A stretch of 64,000 nucleotides of DNA from Lelliottia wanjuensis (GTDB lineage: Bacteria; Pseudomonadota; Gammaproteobacteria; Enterobacterales; Enterobacteriaceae): contig NZ_JASSOT010000062.1 of assembly GCF_030238365.1 (NCBI RefSeq), positions 1-64,000 on the forward strand. The letters run 5' to 3'. This document shows, piece by piece, positions 46,655 to 57,029 of this stretch; position 1 is the stretch's first letter; every line of letters begins with the position of its first letter. Below the pieces are notes generated by a model. That model searched no databases. It had not been told where the DNA came from and was given only the letters and a program-made list of their open reading frames with translations. The translations under genes and the position numbers were made by a program.

Positions 46655-46833
46655 CTGGGGTTCTTATATTGGTCATACAAATAACGCAGGGGATTTTAAA
46701 GCCCCTGACGCCGCCCGTCGCCTGAAAAATCCTTAACAATTGTTTAGGATCATGCGGGCAAAAATTTTATAACGTCTGGCGAATCCCTTAGAATAGCTGG
46801 CTTAACCCTTTTCTACGAACCAGGAACGACGCT

Positions 46834-48114
46834 ATGAGTAAGTCTGAAAACCTCTACAGTGCTGCACGCGATCTCATCCCAGGCGGGGTGAACTCCCCTG
46901 TTCGCGCCTTTACCGGCGTCGGCGGCACGCCGCTGTTTATCGAACGTGCGGACGGCGCGTATCTGTACGATGTGGATGGCAAAGCCTATATCGATTATGT
47001 CGGCTCCTGGGGTCCGATGGTGCTGGGTCATAACCACCCGACCATCCGCAACGCGGTAATTGAAGCGGCACAGCGCGGTCTGAGCTTCGGCGCACCGACC
47101 GAGATGGAAGTGAAAATGGCGGAGCTGGTGACCGAACTGGTCCCGACCATGGACATGGTGCGCATGGTGAACTCCGGTACGGAAGCGACCATGAGCGCGA
47201 TTCGTCTGGCGCGTGGTTTTACCGGCCGCGATAAAATCATCAAATTCGAAGGCTGCTACCACGGTCACGCCGACTGCCTGCTGGTGAAAGCCGGTTCCGG
47301 CGCGCTGACCCTCGGCCAGCCGAACTCTCCGGGCGTGCCGGCGGATTTCGCCAAACACACCCTGACCTGCACCTATAACGATCTGGACACCGTTCGCGCC
47401 GCCTTCGAGCAGTATCCGCAGGAGATCGCCTGCATCATCGTCGAACCGGTCGCGGGTAACATGAACTGCATCCCACCGCAGCCGGAATTCCTGCCGGGCC
47501 TGCGCGCCCTGTGCGACGAGTTCGGCGCGCTGCTGATCATCGACGAAGTGATGACCGGCTTCCGCGTCGCGCTGGCGGGTGCCCAGTCTTACTACGACGT
47601 GGTGCCGGACCTGACCTGTCTGGGCAAAATCATCGGCGGCGGTATGCCGGTGGGTGCCTTCGGCGGACGTAAAGACGTGATGGAAGCCCTGGCACCAACC
47701 GGCCCGGTTTATCAGGCGGGAACGCTGTCCGGGAACCCGATTGCGATGGCCGCCGGTTTCGCCTGTCTGACTGAAGTGGCGCAGCCGGGAATTCATGAAA
47801 CCCTGACCGATCTGACCACGCAGCTGGCAAACGGCCTGCTGGAAGCCGCAGAAGAGACGGGGATTCCGCTGGTGGTGAACCTCGTCGGCGGGATGTTCGG
47901 GATCTTCTTCACCGATGCGAAAACGGTGACCTGCTATCAGGACGTGGTGAAGTGCGACGTTGAGCGCTTTAAGCGCTTCTTCCACCTGATGCTTGAGGAA
48001 GGTGTGTATCTGGCACCGTCGGCGTTCGAAGCGGGCTTTATGTCGGTGGCGCACAGCGAAGAGGATATCAACAACACCATCGACGCGGCGCGCAAGGTGT
48101 TTGCGAAGCTTTGA
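46834..48114 (+). CDS. hemL: Glutamate-1-semialdehyde 2,1-aminomutase
   Basis: PLP enzyme that makes 5-aminolevulinate, the tetrapyrrole precursor, from glutamate semialdehyde. The 426 residues equal E. coli HemL and contain the Schiff-base lysine K265 in LGKIIGGG and the gating-loop region near 150-160. The 180-bp upstream region holds its promoter; a REP pair and T-run follow the gene. Confidence 0.97.
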   Translation: MSKSENLYSAARDLIPGGVNSPVRAFTGVGGTPLFIERADGAYLYDVDGKAYIDYVGSWGPMVLGHNHPTIRNAVIEAAQRGLSFGAPTEMEVKMAELVTELVPTMDMVRMVNSGTEATMSAIRLARGFTGRDKIIKFEGCYHGHADCLLVKAGSGALTLGQPNSPGVPADFAKHTLTCTYNDLDTVRAAFEQYPQEIACIIVEPVAGNMNCIPPQPEFLPGLRALCDEFGALLIIDEVMTGFRVALAGAQSYYDVVPDLTCLGKIIGGGMPVGAFGGRKDVMEALAPTGPVYQAGTLSGNPIAMAAGFACLTEVAQPGIHETLTDLTTQLANGLLEAAEETGIPLVVNLVGGMFGIFFTDAKTVTCYQDVVKCDVERFKRFFHLMLEEGVYLAPSAFEAGFMSVAHSEEDINNTIDAARKVFAKL

Positions 48115-48125
48115 TGGTTTTGTTT

Positions 48126-48212
48126 GCCGGGTGGCGCTAACGCTTACCCGGCCTACGTGAACGTCACGATTTTGTAGGCCGGGTAAGGCGAAGCCGCCAC
48201 CCGGCTTTTTTT
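48126..48212. repeat. REP pair between convergent hemL and fhuB, doubling as a hemL terminator
   Basis: Two REP palindromes in opposite orientation (48126-48156 ending CCCGGCCTAC, and 48174-48205 starting GTAGGCCGGG). The second forms a long stem and is followed by seven T residues (48206-48212), so on the plus strand it has the form of an intrinsic terminator for hemL. Confidence 0.88.
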
Positions 48213-50193
48213 ACCGACTCTGCTTCCTCAGCAAATAAATAAAGTACGGCGCCCCGATAAAGGTCGACAGCAGCCCTGCCGGGATCTGATACGGGAACAG
48301 CACCATCCTGCCCAGCCAGTCGGCAATCACCAGCATCATCCCACCGACCAGTGCCGACATCACGATATGCGGCATCGTGCGACGGAACCCCATCATGCGC
48401 GCGATGTGCGGCGCCATCAGGCCAACAAAGCTCAGCGGCCCAATGGTCATGGTCGCGACGGCGGTCAGACAGGCGGCCAGTAGCAACAATCCAACCCGCG
48501 ACGGCGTCAGCGCAACCCCAACCGCCCGCGCGGTTTCACCGCCCAGCGGAAGAATGGTCATCCAGCGACGGCACAGCGGGGTAATCGCCAGCAGCAACAC
48601 CATGGCAATCCCGGAATGGAACACCTGCGCGCCTGTCGCTTTATAGGTCGAACCGGAAATCCAGGTCAGGATCTGCGCCATACGCGGATCGCCGCTGGCC
48701 TGCAGCATCATCAGCAGCATAGTAAATGCGGTGCTCAACGCCATCCCGGCAAGCAGCATTCGGTGCGGTGAAAAACCTCCACGTCCGGCGGCGATCATAA
48801 TGATCATCAGCGTCGCGGCGGCACCGATACTGCCTGCAGGCATAAGCCAGCCAAAGGCATCGCCCGGCACGAAGAACAGCATCATCACCACGCCAAACGC
48901 CGCGCCGGAGCTGATGCCTAACACTTCCGGGCTCGCCATCGGGTTGCCCGTCAGACGCTGAATAATGCACCCCGCCACCGCCAGCATCACACCTGCGATC
49001 AACGCCGAGAAGATGCGCGGCCAACGCCACTGCATCAGTTCATCCAGCATCGGGCCGGTCGCCCAGTGCCAGCCGCTGGCGTCACGTCCCAGCGACAGCG
49101 CGATCCAGGCGACGATCAACATCAGAATAAGGCCCGTCAGAACAAACCACTGAATGTGCTGCCGTTCGGCATAGACTTTATCCCCGGCGTCCATCGCCGG
49201 GGCGCTCATACTGCGCAGACGCGGCAGCAGCCAGAGCAGGAGCGGCGCACCAATCAGGGCAGTCACGGAGCCGGTCGAGACCTCCATCCACACCCGCGCC
49301 AGCCAGAGAATGATTTGATCCGAAAGCCAGAGGATCAGCGCCCCAATCAGCGGGGCCAGCATCAGGCGCGACAGCAGTCGGCGCGCGCCGAGCATCTTCG
49401 CCAGCAGCGGCGCAAACAGCCCGATAAAGCCGATGATCCCAACCGCATTCACCAGCAGGGCGCTGAGCACAATCGCCAGCGTCAGCGCCGCGAGGCGTGC
49501 CAGGGAAAGGGCCAGCCCGAGATTGCGCGCCACGCCGTCGTCCAGCCCCATCAGGGTCAGCGGACGCAGGAGCAGCAAGGTCAGTAAGACGCCGCCGATC
49601 AGCTGCGGCCACAGGCGCTGGACGATGCTCCAGTCGGTCTGGGTCAGCGTCCCGGTGCTCCACAGGAACATGCTTTGCAGCTGATCATGGTGGAACAGCA
49701 CCAGCAGCTGGTTGATCGCTCCGCAGTAGAGGCTCACCACCAGACCGGCCAGAATCAGCGTCACAGGAGAAAGGCGTTTTCCCCAGGCCACGCCGAACAC
49801 CAGCGCGCCGACCACGCAGGCCCCCGCCAGCGCCGCGAACTGGCTGGTGAGCGCGCCGGGCAGCGCCCAGAGCGTGGTAATGGTGATCCCGAGCTGTGCG
49901 CCAGTCGCCACGCCGAGCGTCGTCGGTTCCGCCAGCGGGTTACGCAGCACCTGCTGGAACAGCACGCCGACCAGCCCCAGTCCTGCGCCCACCAACAGGG
50001 AAATCGCCAGACGCGGCAACAGGCTGTAGTGGAACAGCATCTGCTGGATGTTATCGATATCCGGAACGGAAAATGCCTGGCCCCACTGCGCGCGCGGCAG
50101 CGCAATCGACAGATTCGACCAGGTTAAAACCAGTGCGACAACGAAAACGACGCTCAGTAACAGCGCCGGGAAAAGTGCGATCCGTGACTTCAT
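48211..50193 (-). CDS. fhuB: Ferric hydroxamate ABC importer, permease FhuB
   Basis: Inner-membrane channel for ferrichrome and other hydroxamate siderophores. The 660 residues consist of two homologous FecCD/BtuC-like halves (about 1-330 and 340-660), each with about ten transmembrane helices and its own coupling motif (GLFAPLLAKMLGARR and GLMAPHIARMMGFRR), so one chain makes the whole permease. The start overlaps the fhuD stop by 4 bp. It is the last gene of fhuACDB. Confidence 0.97.
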   Translation of the reverse strand: MKSRIALFPALLLSVVFVVALVLTWSNLSIALPRAQWGQAFSVPDIDNIQQMLFHYSLLPRLAISLLVGAGLGLVGVLFQQVLRNPLAEPTTLGVATGAQLGITITTLWALPGALTSQFAALAGACVVGALVFGVAWGKRLSPVTLILAGLVVSLYCGAINQLLVLFHHDQLQSMFLWSTGTLTQTDWSIVQRLWPQLIGGVLLTLLLLRPLTLMGLDDGVARNLGLALSLARLAALTLAIVLSALLVNAVGIIGFIGLFAPLLAKMLGARRLLSRLMLAPLIGALILWLSDQIILWLARVWMEVSTGSVTALIGAPLLLWLLPRLRSMSAPAMDAGDKVYAERQHIQWFVLTGLILMLIVAWIALSLGRDASGWHWATGPMLDELMQWRWPRIFSALIAGVMLAVAGCIIQRLTGNPMASPEVLGISSGAAFGVVMMLFFVPGDAFGWLMPAGSIGAAATLMIIMIAAGRGGFSPHRMLLAGMALSTAFTMLLMMLQASGDPRMAQILTWISGSTYKATGAQVFHSGIAMVLLLAITPLCRRWMTILPLGGETARAVGVALTPSRVGLLLLAACLTAVATMTIGPLSFVGLMAPHIARMMGFRRTMPHIVMSALVGGMMLVIADWLGRMVLFPYQIPAGLLSTFIGAPYFIYLLRKQSR

Positions 50194-51083
50194 GCTTTGC
50201 CTCCCAGCGCACCGTCAAGCACACGGGCAAAGTGCATCGCCGAAAGCGTCGCCCCGTAGAACCACACCGCAGGCACGCGCTGGAATCGCTGCTCGCGCAC
50301 GAACGGCATCGCCTGCCAGAGCGGCGTCGCCATCAGCTTTTGCATTTCGCGGTCATTGCCATGATCGAAACAGAGCACATCCACATCGCGGAATTGCGCC
50401 AGACGGTCGATGCCGACGGTGGTGCTGCCCCAGAAGGTCATCTCCCCCTCCCAGGCATTCGGAATATTGAAACGATCGAGCACTTCCTGGAACAGGCAGT
50501 TTTTGCCAAACACCAGCACGTGACGCGCATCCAGCAGCGTGACCATCAGCAACGGACGGTCGCCGCGCGCGGCAAAGCGCGGTTTGAGGGAGTCGATAAA
50601 ATAGTCGAAATGGTCGAGATGCTCTTTTGCCGCCGCCTCGCGGTCCAGAAGCTGGGCCATTTCGTTTATCGAGTGACGCGCCATGGTCAGCGGTTTTTTC
50701 CCGTCGCTGAAGGTGAAGCCCCGCCCCGGCGCGATGCGCGCCAGCGTCTCCGGCGAAGGGCCGTAGCCCGCAGACCAGACCAGATAGGAAGGTTTCATCT
50801 GGGTCAGCAACTCGAGATTCGGCTCGGTGCGCAGACCGATGTCGATAGCCGAGGCCGGGATTTTCGGCTCGTTGACCCACATGTTGTAGTTGGGAATATC
50901 CGCCACGCCGTAGGGCGCGATACCCAGGGCCAGCATCAGCTCAACCGGTAGCCACTCCAGCGCCACGATGCGGTGCGGATCGATGGCGGCCGCGCGCGCG
51001 GTGTTCATTTTTAACAGCAGTGGCGAAAGCGCCAGCGCCGTCAGTAACCGACGGCGACTTATCAAAGTTGGATCCAGCATCAA
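50190..51083 (-). CDS. fhuD: Ferric hydroxamate-binding periplasmic protein FhuD
   Basis: Class III periplasmic binding protein that passes ferric hydroxamates from FhuA to FhuBC. The 297-residue precursor has a twin-arginine type signal (SRRRLLTALALSPLL, 9-23). The rest follows E. coli FhuD, including the hydroxamate-contacting Arg and Tyr region in the LRTEPNLELLTQMKPS segment. Both ends overlap neighbours by 4 bp, indicating coupled translation. Confidence 0.95.
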   Translation of the reverse strand: MMLDPTLISRRRLLTALALSPLLLKMNTARAAAIDPHRIVALEWLPVELMLALGIAPYGVADIPNYNMWVNEPKIPASAIDIGLRTEPNLELLTQMKPSYLVWSAGYGPSPETLARIAPGRGFTFSDGKKPLTMARHSINEMAQLLDREAAAKEHLDHFDYFIDSLKPRFAARGDRPLLMVTLLDARHVLVFGKNCLFQEVLDRFNIPNAWEGEMTFWGSTTVGIDRLAQFRDVDVLCFDHGNDREMQKLMATPLWQAMPFVREQRFQRVPAVWFYGATLSAMHFARVLDGALGGKA

Positions 51084-51877
51084 TACACAAAGCTCACCGG
51101 TGCAGCCCCTGCAGGATGAGGCAGGATACCCATTGGAATACCGTAGATCAGTTCCAGCGTTTCGCCGCGCATCAGCTCAGACGGCGTGCCCTGAGCAATC
51201 ATCTCGCCGCCGCGCAGGGCCACCAGATAATCGCAGTAGCGTGCGGCCATGTTGATATCATGCAGAACGGCAATCACCGTCAGCCCTTTTTGCTGGCTGA
51301 GGCGATGAATCAGCGCCAGGACATCCACCTGATGGGCGATATCCAGCGCCGAGGTCGGTTCGTCGAGCAGCAGGCAGTTACTGTCCTGCGCCACCAGCAT
51401 CGCAATCCACGCGCGCTGACGCTCGCCGCCCGAAAGGCTATCCACCAGACGGTGCGCCAGCGGTTTTAGTCCCACCAGTGCGATCGCCTCTTCCACTTTC
51501 TCTCTGTCGGCCACCCCAAAACGCCCGAGCGCGCCGTGCCACGGATAACGTCCAATCGCTACCAGCTCGCGCACGGTCATCCCTTCGGCCTGCGGCAGTT
51601 GCTGCGGCAGATAGGCCACCTTGCGGGCAAAGGCTTTGCTTTTCCAGCTGTCGAGCGGCTGCCCGTCGAGCAGGATCTCCCCTTCGGACGGCGGCTGATG
51701 GCGACCCAGCATTTTGAGCAGTGTGGATTTACCAGAACCGTTGTGACCGATAAGGCCCGTGACTTTACCGACAGGGAATGTCAAAGAGAGCGGATGCAGC
51801 AGCGTGCGTCCAGGGACGCGAAAGGAGGTGTTATCAAGCGCAAACGTGGTATCGGAGTGCGTTTTATTTTCCTGCAT
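51080..51877 (-). CDS. fhuC: Ferric hydroxamate ABC importer, ATPase FhuC
   Basis: ATP-binding subunit that drives FhuB. The 265 residues have Walker A GHNGSGKST (44-52), signature LSGGERQR and Walker B CLLLDEPTSALD. The start ATG 51877 matches E. coli MQEYTNHSDTTF; the upstream in-frame ATG 51901 adds 8 residues and overlaps the hairpin after fhuA. Its stop overlaps fhuD by 4 bp. Confidence 0.96.
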   Translation of the reverse strand: MQENKTHSDTTFALDNTSFRVPGRTLLHPLSLTFPVGKVTGLIGHNGSGKSTLLKMLGRHQPPSEGEILLDGQPLDSWKSKAFARKVAYLPQQLPQAEGMTVRELVAIGRYPWHGALGRFGVADREKVEEAIALVGLKPLAHRLVDSLSGGERQRAWIAMLVAQDSNCLLLDEPTSALDIAHQVDVLALIHRLSQQKGLTVIAVLHDINMAARYCDYLVALRGGEMIAQGTPSELMRGETLELIYGIPMGILPHPAGAAPVSFVY

Positions 51878-51895
51878 AGTGGCCAACTTGTTAAA

Positions 51896-51915
51896 GGGCA
51901 CGGCGAACCGTGCCC
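51896..51915 (-). terminator. Hairpin between fhuA and fhuC, possible attenuator
   Basis: Perfect 8-bp stem GGGCACGG/CCGTGCCC (four-base loop) within the 47-bp fhuA-fhuC gap, followed on the minus strand by a short TTTAA. It could lower fhuCDB relative to the abundant receptor FhuA, or stabilise the fhuA 3' end. Confidence 0.65.
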
Positions 51916-51924
51916 GAAAAGAGA

Positions 51925-54180
51925 TTAGAAGCGGAAGGTCGCCGTGGCGACAACCTGGCGTTCAGCACCCCAGAAGCAGCCGTAGGTGTTGAAGCAGCTC
52001 GCGACGTATTCACGATCCAACAGGTTGTTGACGTGAACCGCGACGTTCGAGCCCGCCATACCAAAGCGCGCCAGATCGTAACGTACCAGGGCATCGACAA
52101 CGGTGTAACTGCCCACTTTGAAGGAGTTCGCCGGGTCACCGTAGCTGGAGCCGGTCAGACGTCCGCCGGTACCCAGTGTCAGGCCAGACAGCGCGCCATC
52201 AAAGAAGGTGTAGTCGCCCCACAGGGAAGCCATGTGTTTTGGCACCTGCGCAGGGGTGTTGCCTTTGTAGTTGGTGTCGGTGGTGTATTCCGCATCGGTG
52301 TAGGTGTAAGACCCGACCACGTTAACACTCGCAGACAGCGCCGCTTTGGCTTCGATTTCCACGCCGCGGGAGCGGATTTCGCCGCCTTCAACGGAGAAGA
52401 AGGAGCTCGTATCCGGGTCAGCCATCAAATTGTTAGATTTGGTCAGCTGGTAGATAGCACCGGTCAGCACGATTGGACGTTCGCTCGGCACATATTTCAC
52501 GCCGGCTTCGTACTGCTTACCTTTAGAAGGCGAGAACGGTTGACCCTGAGCATCGGTCAGAGAAGACGGCTCGAAGGATTCGCTGTAGCTAAAGTACGGC
52601 GTGACACCATTATCAAACAGGTAGTTAACGCCACCACGCCAGGTGAACTGCGTGTCATCACGCTTGGCAGTGGTATTAGCTACGCGGTTATAAGAATCCT
52701 GATCCGCCCAGTCATAGCGCCCACCCAGGGTGACCAGAACTTTATCCCACTGCGCCTGGTCCTGAACGTACAGACCCGTTTGCTTCTGTTTGTTCAGAAC
52801 CTGATACGGGCCTGACGGTCCGGGGTGTGAACCGAAATCGAAATCGCTACGGTCAATATTATAAATATCGGATGGCGTTACAGAACCGGCATAGCCAAAC
52901 CAGGAGTCGATGTCATTGCGCATGCGCATGAAGTCAACGCCGGTCAACAGCGTGTGATCGACAGAACCGGTAGCAAACTTGCTTTGCAGCTGTGTATCAA
53001 CCGTGAAATTCTCTAATTTCTCTTTATCGATAACGTACTGACGGGTCAGGGTGTGACCCCACTGAGACTGCGGAACGCCGGCGCACGGACTGGTTACCGG
53101 GTTTTTTGAATAGAGCGGATCGGAACACATGCCGTAACCATAAACACTGTTCTGCGACACTTTGTTTTGCGCATAACGCAGGTTCTGACGAACCGTGAAG
53201 GTGTCGTTGAACTCGTGGTCAAAGCTGTAGCCAACCATTTTCTGGTTACGGGAATAGGTATTGTTTTCCGCACCTTCGTTGAAATCGGTCGGCAGACGAC
53301 TGCCGTTTGGCAGTGGCTCCACCGTTCCCTCTTTTGGCAACCAGCCGTAGTAGCCGGTTTCTGGCTCATTCTGGAAGTAAGAGAGGAAGGTAAAGTTGGT
53401 TTTGTCATCAGGACGCCAGCTGAAAGATGGCGCGATGGTGTAACGCTGCTCTTCGGCACCTTTCTGCTGCGCATTGTTAGAACGCGCCAGGCCGGTCAGA
53501 CGGTAGGAGTACACGCCGTCATCATCGATAGCATCGCTGAAGTCAAACCCGGTCTGGAACAGGCTGTCGGTGCCGACTTTAAACTGGATCTCTTTCAGCG
53601 GCTCCGTCATCGGACGCTTACTGACCATGTTCAGCAAACCGCCTGGGCTGCTTTTTCCGTACAGGACGGAAACCGGACCACGCATGATTTCCGCGCGCTC
53701 CAGCATATAAGGGTCGATTACCGCGTCGTTATAGAAGTTACCCTGCATCTTCATACCGTCGAGGTAGTTGTTCTGGCTCTGACCATCGGCCGCAAAACCG
53801 CGGATCACCAGATAGTCATAGGTGTTCGATGCGCCACGCGTGCCAACGGCAACGCCTGGGGTGTAGCTCAACGCCTCTTTCACCGAGCGTGGCTGGTGCA
53901 GCGCCATCTCTTCAGCGGTCACCACAGAAATAGACTGCGGCACTTTCTGGATAGGCGTATCGGTTTTGGTCCCGGTCGCAGATTGACGCGCCGCGATGGT
54001 CGCCGCCGGTCCCCATGCACTTTCCGTCGCAGCAGGCGCCGCGGTAACGGTGATGGTTTCTTCTTTTTTAGGGGTTTCAGCCGCATGTGCTAAAGCAGAC
54101 ATGCCGCTTACCGCTGTGGCTACGACGACTGCGATTTTACGCAGCGAAGGACTCATTGGCTGAGCAGTTTTGAGCGCCAT
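51925..54180 (-). CDS. fhuA: TonB-dependent ferrichrome outer-membrane receptor FhuA
   Basis: 22-strand outer-membrane barrel with N-terminal plug that imports ferrichrome using TonB; in E. coli also the receptor for phages T1, T5 and phi80, colicin M and microcin J25. The 751-residue precursor has a signal peptide (about 1-33), a TonB box (ETITVTAAPA), a plug (to about 190) and a barrel ending in F. The start ATG 54180 matches E. coli; the frame is open to 54273. Barrel strands are well conserved, but external loop 4 (about residues 345-380) and the loop near 440-460 differ. Fur control is likely. Confidence 0.96.
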   Translation of the reverse strand: MALKTAQPMSPSLRKIAVVVATAVSGMSALAHAAETPKKEETITVTAAPAATESAWGPAATIAARQSATGTKTDTPIQKVPQSISVVTAEEMALHQPRSVKEALSYTPGVAVGTRGASNTYDYLVIRGFAADGQSQNNYLDGMKMQGNFYNDAVIDPYMLERAEIMRGPVSVLYGKSSPGGLLNMVSKRPMTEPLKEIQFKVGTDSLFQTGFDFSDAIDDDGVYSYRLTGLARSNNAQQKGAEEQRYTIAPSFSWRPDDKTNFTFLSYFQNEPETGYYGWLPKEGTVEPLPNGSRLPTDFNEGAENNTYSRNQKMVGYSFDHEFNDTFTVRQNLRYAQNKVSQNSVYGYGMCSDPLYSKNPVTSPCAGVPQSQWGHTLTRQYVIDKEKLENFTVDTQLQSKFATGSVDHTLLTGVDFMRMRNDIDSWFGYAGSVTPSDIYNIDRSDFDFGSHPGPSGPYQVLNKQKQTGLYVQDQAQWDKVLVTLGGRYDWADQDSYNRVANTTAKRDDTQFTWRGGVNYLFDNGVTPYFSYSESFEPSSLTDAQGQPFSPSKGKQYEAGVKYVPSERPIVLTGAIYQLTKSNNLMADPDTSSFFSVEGGEIRSRGVEIEAKAALSASVNVVGSYTYTDAEYTTDTNYKGNTPAQVPKHMASLWGDYTFFDGALSGLTLGTGGRLTGSSYGDPANSFKVGSYTVVDALVRYDLARFGMAGSNVAVHVNNLLDREYVASCFNTYGCFWGAERQVVATATFRF

Positions 54181-54204
54181 TGGTATATCTCTGATGAAAG
54201 AGTG

Positions 54205-54234
54205 AATGATAACGTAAACGAGAATTATTATTAT
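54205..54234. promoter_or_regulatory. Fur box upstream of fhuA
   Basis: AATGATAACG and the following AGAATTATTATTAT resemble overlapping Fur hexamers (GATAAT type), and on the minus strand the stretch ATTCTCGTTTACGTTATCATT matches the E. coli fhuA operator as I recall it. Repression of fhuACDB by Fur-Fe2+ is the expected control. Confidence 0.82.
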
Positions 54235-54384
54235 GACCGCAGAATAATATGCGAAACGCTGGCGGCATAGCAAGCGATATGCGGCCCTACAAGAATTGAG
54301 GGTTTAAGAAATAACCAGAGGGAAAATGAGGAGTTAAAACAGGATTAAATAAGGGTTAGGAATATGTTCTTTATGCGTGAATAA

Positions 54385-54410
54385 ATTCCCTCTCCCGCAG
54401 GAGAGGGAAT
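54385..54410. terminator. Hairpin after mrcB, related to the dispersed repeat core
   Basis: Perfect 11-bp stem ATTCCCTCTCC/GGAGAGGGAAT (loop CGCA), 9 bp past the mrcB stop, followed on the minus strand by TTTATTCACG. It works as a plausible mrcB terminator. The CCCTCTCC/GGAGAGGG core is shared with the repeats at 44732 and 57032. Confidence 0.65.
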
Positions 54411-54418
54411 TCGCTGGC

Positions 54419-56941
54419 TTAGTTACTGCCGAACATATCCTTAATCCAGCCCGCCACGCCGTCGCTGTCTTTCTTCTCATTCTGCGGCTGCTGCTGTTGT
54501 TGCTGCGGCTGCTGTTGAGGCTGAGACTGCTCAAACGGGTTGCCCGTTGGCTGTTCAGGCTGGCTTTGCTGGCACAGGGATTCCGGCTTGTCGGTCCACA
54601 CCGGAAGCGTTCGCATCCCGCCGCCGCAGACAAAGTTACCGGACTCATCCACGCCCATATCGACGATATCTTCCGGCGGCGTCAGGTTCAGCGGCACCGG
54701 CGACTGATTAGTCAGGTAGCGCTGGTAGATCGACATCGCACCGCTCGCGCCGTACAGCTTGGTCGGCTGGTTGTTGTCGCGTCCTACCCAGGTGATCACC
54801 ACTTCACGGCCATCAATACCGGCAAACCAGGTATCGACGTTGTTGTTGGTGGTCCCGGTTTTACCCGCCAGATGCAGGCCCGGATATTTCGCGCCCAGCT
54901 GGCGACCCGTACCGCGCTGCACGACCTGCTGCATGGTCCACAGGGTCATGTAGGCTGCCTGTGCCGGAACCACACGTTCCGCCTGCGGGAAGCTCTGATA
55001 CAGCACCGTGCCGTCTTCGGCAATGACCGAACGCACCGCAGAGAGCTGCGCGCGGTTACCGCCGCTGGCAATCGTCTGGAACGCCTGCGCCACTTCGATT
55101 GGCGTCAGGTTCAGTGCCCCCAGAATCATGGCCGGAACTGGATGGAGCTGGTCTTTCGGCACACCCAGTTTTTCCCAGGTGTCGGTAATCGCTGGCAGAC
55201 CCAGCGCCATACCGAGGTTCACCGTCGGAACGTTCATGGAACGCGTTAACGCATCCACCAGCATCACCTGGCCGCTGAACTGTTTATCGTCGTTCTGCGG
55301 AGACCACACCTGGCCGTTCGGCTGACGCAGTGCAATCGGCGCATCGGCAATCCAGGTATTCAGTCGATACTGATTCGGCTGGCTCAGCGCGGTGAGATAG
55401 GTCGCCGGTTTAGCCAGAGAACCAATCGAACGACGCGCCTGCATCGCACGGTTGTAGCCCGCAAACTGCGGCTCTGCCCCGCCAACCATCGCGCGCACTT
55501 CGCCGCTGTAGCGATCGACCACCACCATCGCGGTTTCCAGATCGCTCAGCTTACGCTGCTTTTTCAGCGCCGGAATGCCGTCAACGGCGGCTTTCTCGGC
55601 GGCGTCCTGGGCTACGGAGTCAAAGGTGGTAAAGATCTTCACGCCGGAGAGATCTTTCACTTTGTCGCCGAGCCTGGTTTGCAGCTCCTGACGCACCATC
55701 TGCATAAACGCAGGCTGTGGTGAAATCACACCACCGCGCGGCTGGACGCCCAGCGGACGTGCGCTCAGCATGTCGTACAGCTCCTGATCGATCACCTGCT
55801 GCTGTTGCAGCAGGCGCAGAACCAGGTTACGGCGCTCCAGCGCCAGTTTCGGGTTACGCCACGGGTTGTAGATTGACGCCCCTTTCACCATGCCGACCAG
55901 CAGTGCCTGCTGGTCGAGGCTCAGCTCTTCCACCGGACGACCGAAGTAGTACAGGCTCGCCAGCGGGAAGCCGCGGATCTCGTTATCCCCGCTCTGACCG
56001 AGATACACCTCGTTCATGTACAGCTCAAGAATGCGATCTTTGCTGTAGCGGGCGTCCATCAGCACGGCCATGTACGCTTCGTTGGCCTTACGCCAGTAGG
56101 AGCGTTCGCTGGAGAGGAACAGGTTTTTCACCAGCTGCTGGGTCAGGGTACTCGCCCCCTGCACCGTACGACCAGCGGTCAGGTTCGCCAGCACCGCACG
56201 ACCAATGGAGTAGAGGCTCACGCCGTCGTGCTCGTAGAAGTGACGGTCTTCGGTCGCCAGCAGGGTATCCACCAGCAGATCCGGGAAGCCATTACGCGCC
56301 ACAAACAGGCGCTGCTCGCCGTTTGGCGAGGAGAGCATGGTGATCAGGCGCGGATCGAGACGGAAGAAACCAAACTGACGGTTGCTGTCCAGGTTCTCGA
56401 TGGTTTCCAGATGATCGCCGTCGAAGGTCAGACGCGCACGCACCTGGCCCTCTTTGCTGTCCGGGAAATCAAACGGACGACGGATCATCTCGATGCTGCT
56501 CGCCTGCACGGTAAACTCGCCAGGACGGGTCATTTTCGACACCTGACGGTACTGCGTGGCTTCCAGCAGTTTGACCATTTCGTTCTTGCTGATGGACATG
56601 TCCGGCTCAAGGTTCACCATGCGGCCATAGACCGCCGCAGGCAACTGCCAGACTTTCCCGTCGATACGGCTGCGGATCTTCTGATCCAGATAGACGCCGT
56701 AGATCGCCATCAGCGCGACAAATACAATAAACAGCTTCAGCAGCAGCCAGAACCAGCCACGTCTGCCGCGAGGTTTACCCCCTTTGCCCTTCCCTTTACG
56801 TGGCATCGGTTCATCCTCATCATCGTCTTCATAGTCATCGTCATAATCCTCATCTCTGAGGCGACGACGGCTGATTTTTTCCTTCGCCGGACGCGCAGGT
56901 TTCCCTTTACGTCCTATTGGCTCGCGGTCATTCCCCGCCAT
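54419..56941 (-). CDS. mrcB: Bifunctional penicillin-binding protein 1b
   Basis: Class A PBP with glycosyltransferase and transpeptidase activity, activated by LpoB. The 840 residues have an acidic/basic cytoplasmic tail, a transmembrane helix (about 61-85), the UB2H domain (about 105-195), the GT51 domain with catalytic E231 in [11 protein letters not shown], and the transpeptidase with S508-L-A-K511 and KTGT. A Gln/Pro-rich linker precedes a conserved C-terminal tail. The ATG 56941 matches E. coli; M46 (PMPRKG) corresponds to the E. coli gamma-form start. An additional in-frame start 18 bp upstream is unlikely. Confidence 0.96.
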   Translation of the reverse strand: MAGNDREPIGRKGKPARPAKEKISRRRLRDEDYDDDYEDDDEDEPMPRKGKGKGGKPRGRRGWFWLLLKLFIVFVALMAIYGVYLDQKIRSRIDGKVWQLPAAVYGRMVNLEPDMSISKNEMVKLLEATQYRQVSKMTRPGEFTVQASSIEMIRRPFDFPDSKEGQVRARLTFDGDHLETIENLDSNRQFGFFRLDPRLITMLSSPNGEQRLFVARNGFPDLLVDTLLATEDRHFYEHDGVSLYSIGRAVLANLTAGRTVQGASTLTQQLVKNLFLSSERSYWRKANEAYMAVLMDARYSKDRILELYMNEVYLGQSGDNEIRGFPLASLYYFGRPVEELSLDQQALLVGMVKGASIYNPWRNPKLALERRNLVLRLLQQQQVIDQELYDMLSARPLGVQPRGGVISPQPAFMQMVRQELQTRLGDKVKDLSGVKIFTTFDSVAQDAAEKAAVDGIPALKKQRKLSDLETAMVVVDRYSGEVRAMVGGAEPQFAGYNRAMQARRSIGSLAKPATYLTALSQPNQYRLNTWIADAPIALRQPNGQVWSPQNDDKQFSGQVMLVDALTRSMNVPTVNLGMALGLPAITDTWEKLGVPKDQLHPVPAMILGALNLTPIEVAQAFQTIASGGNRAQLSAVRSVIAEDGTVLYQSFPQAERVVPAQAAYMTLWTMQQVVQRGTGRQLGAKYPGLHLAGKTGTTNNNVDTWFAGIDGREVVITWVGRDNNQPTKLYGASGAMSIYQRYLTNQSPVPLNLTPPEDIVDMGVDESGNFVCGGGMRTLPVWTDKPESLCQQSQPEQPTGNPFEQSQPQQQPQQQQQQPQNEKKDSDGVAGWIKDMFGSN

Positions 56942-57029
56942 GCTTTTTCTCCGCAACATTCAGGCGCAATGGCCCGATTCTCTTTTCTTCCACCCAGCGG
57001 TGAAAGAAGAAATCTCTCAAAAACATTAA

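Noticed and set aside
46687-46707. CAGGGG/CCCCTG hairpin between clcA and hemL
   Set aside because: Short stem at divergent promoters without a U-run; no basis to call it a terminator or operator.
46813-48054. 413-codon open frame antisense to hemL
   Set aside because: Opposite strand of conserved hemL; His/Arg/Gln-rich low-information translation typical of shadow frames.
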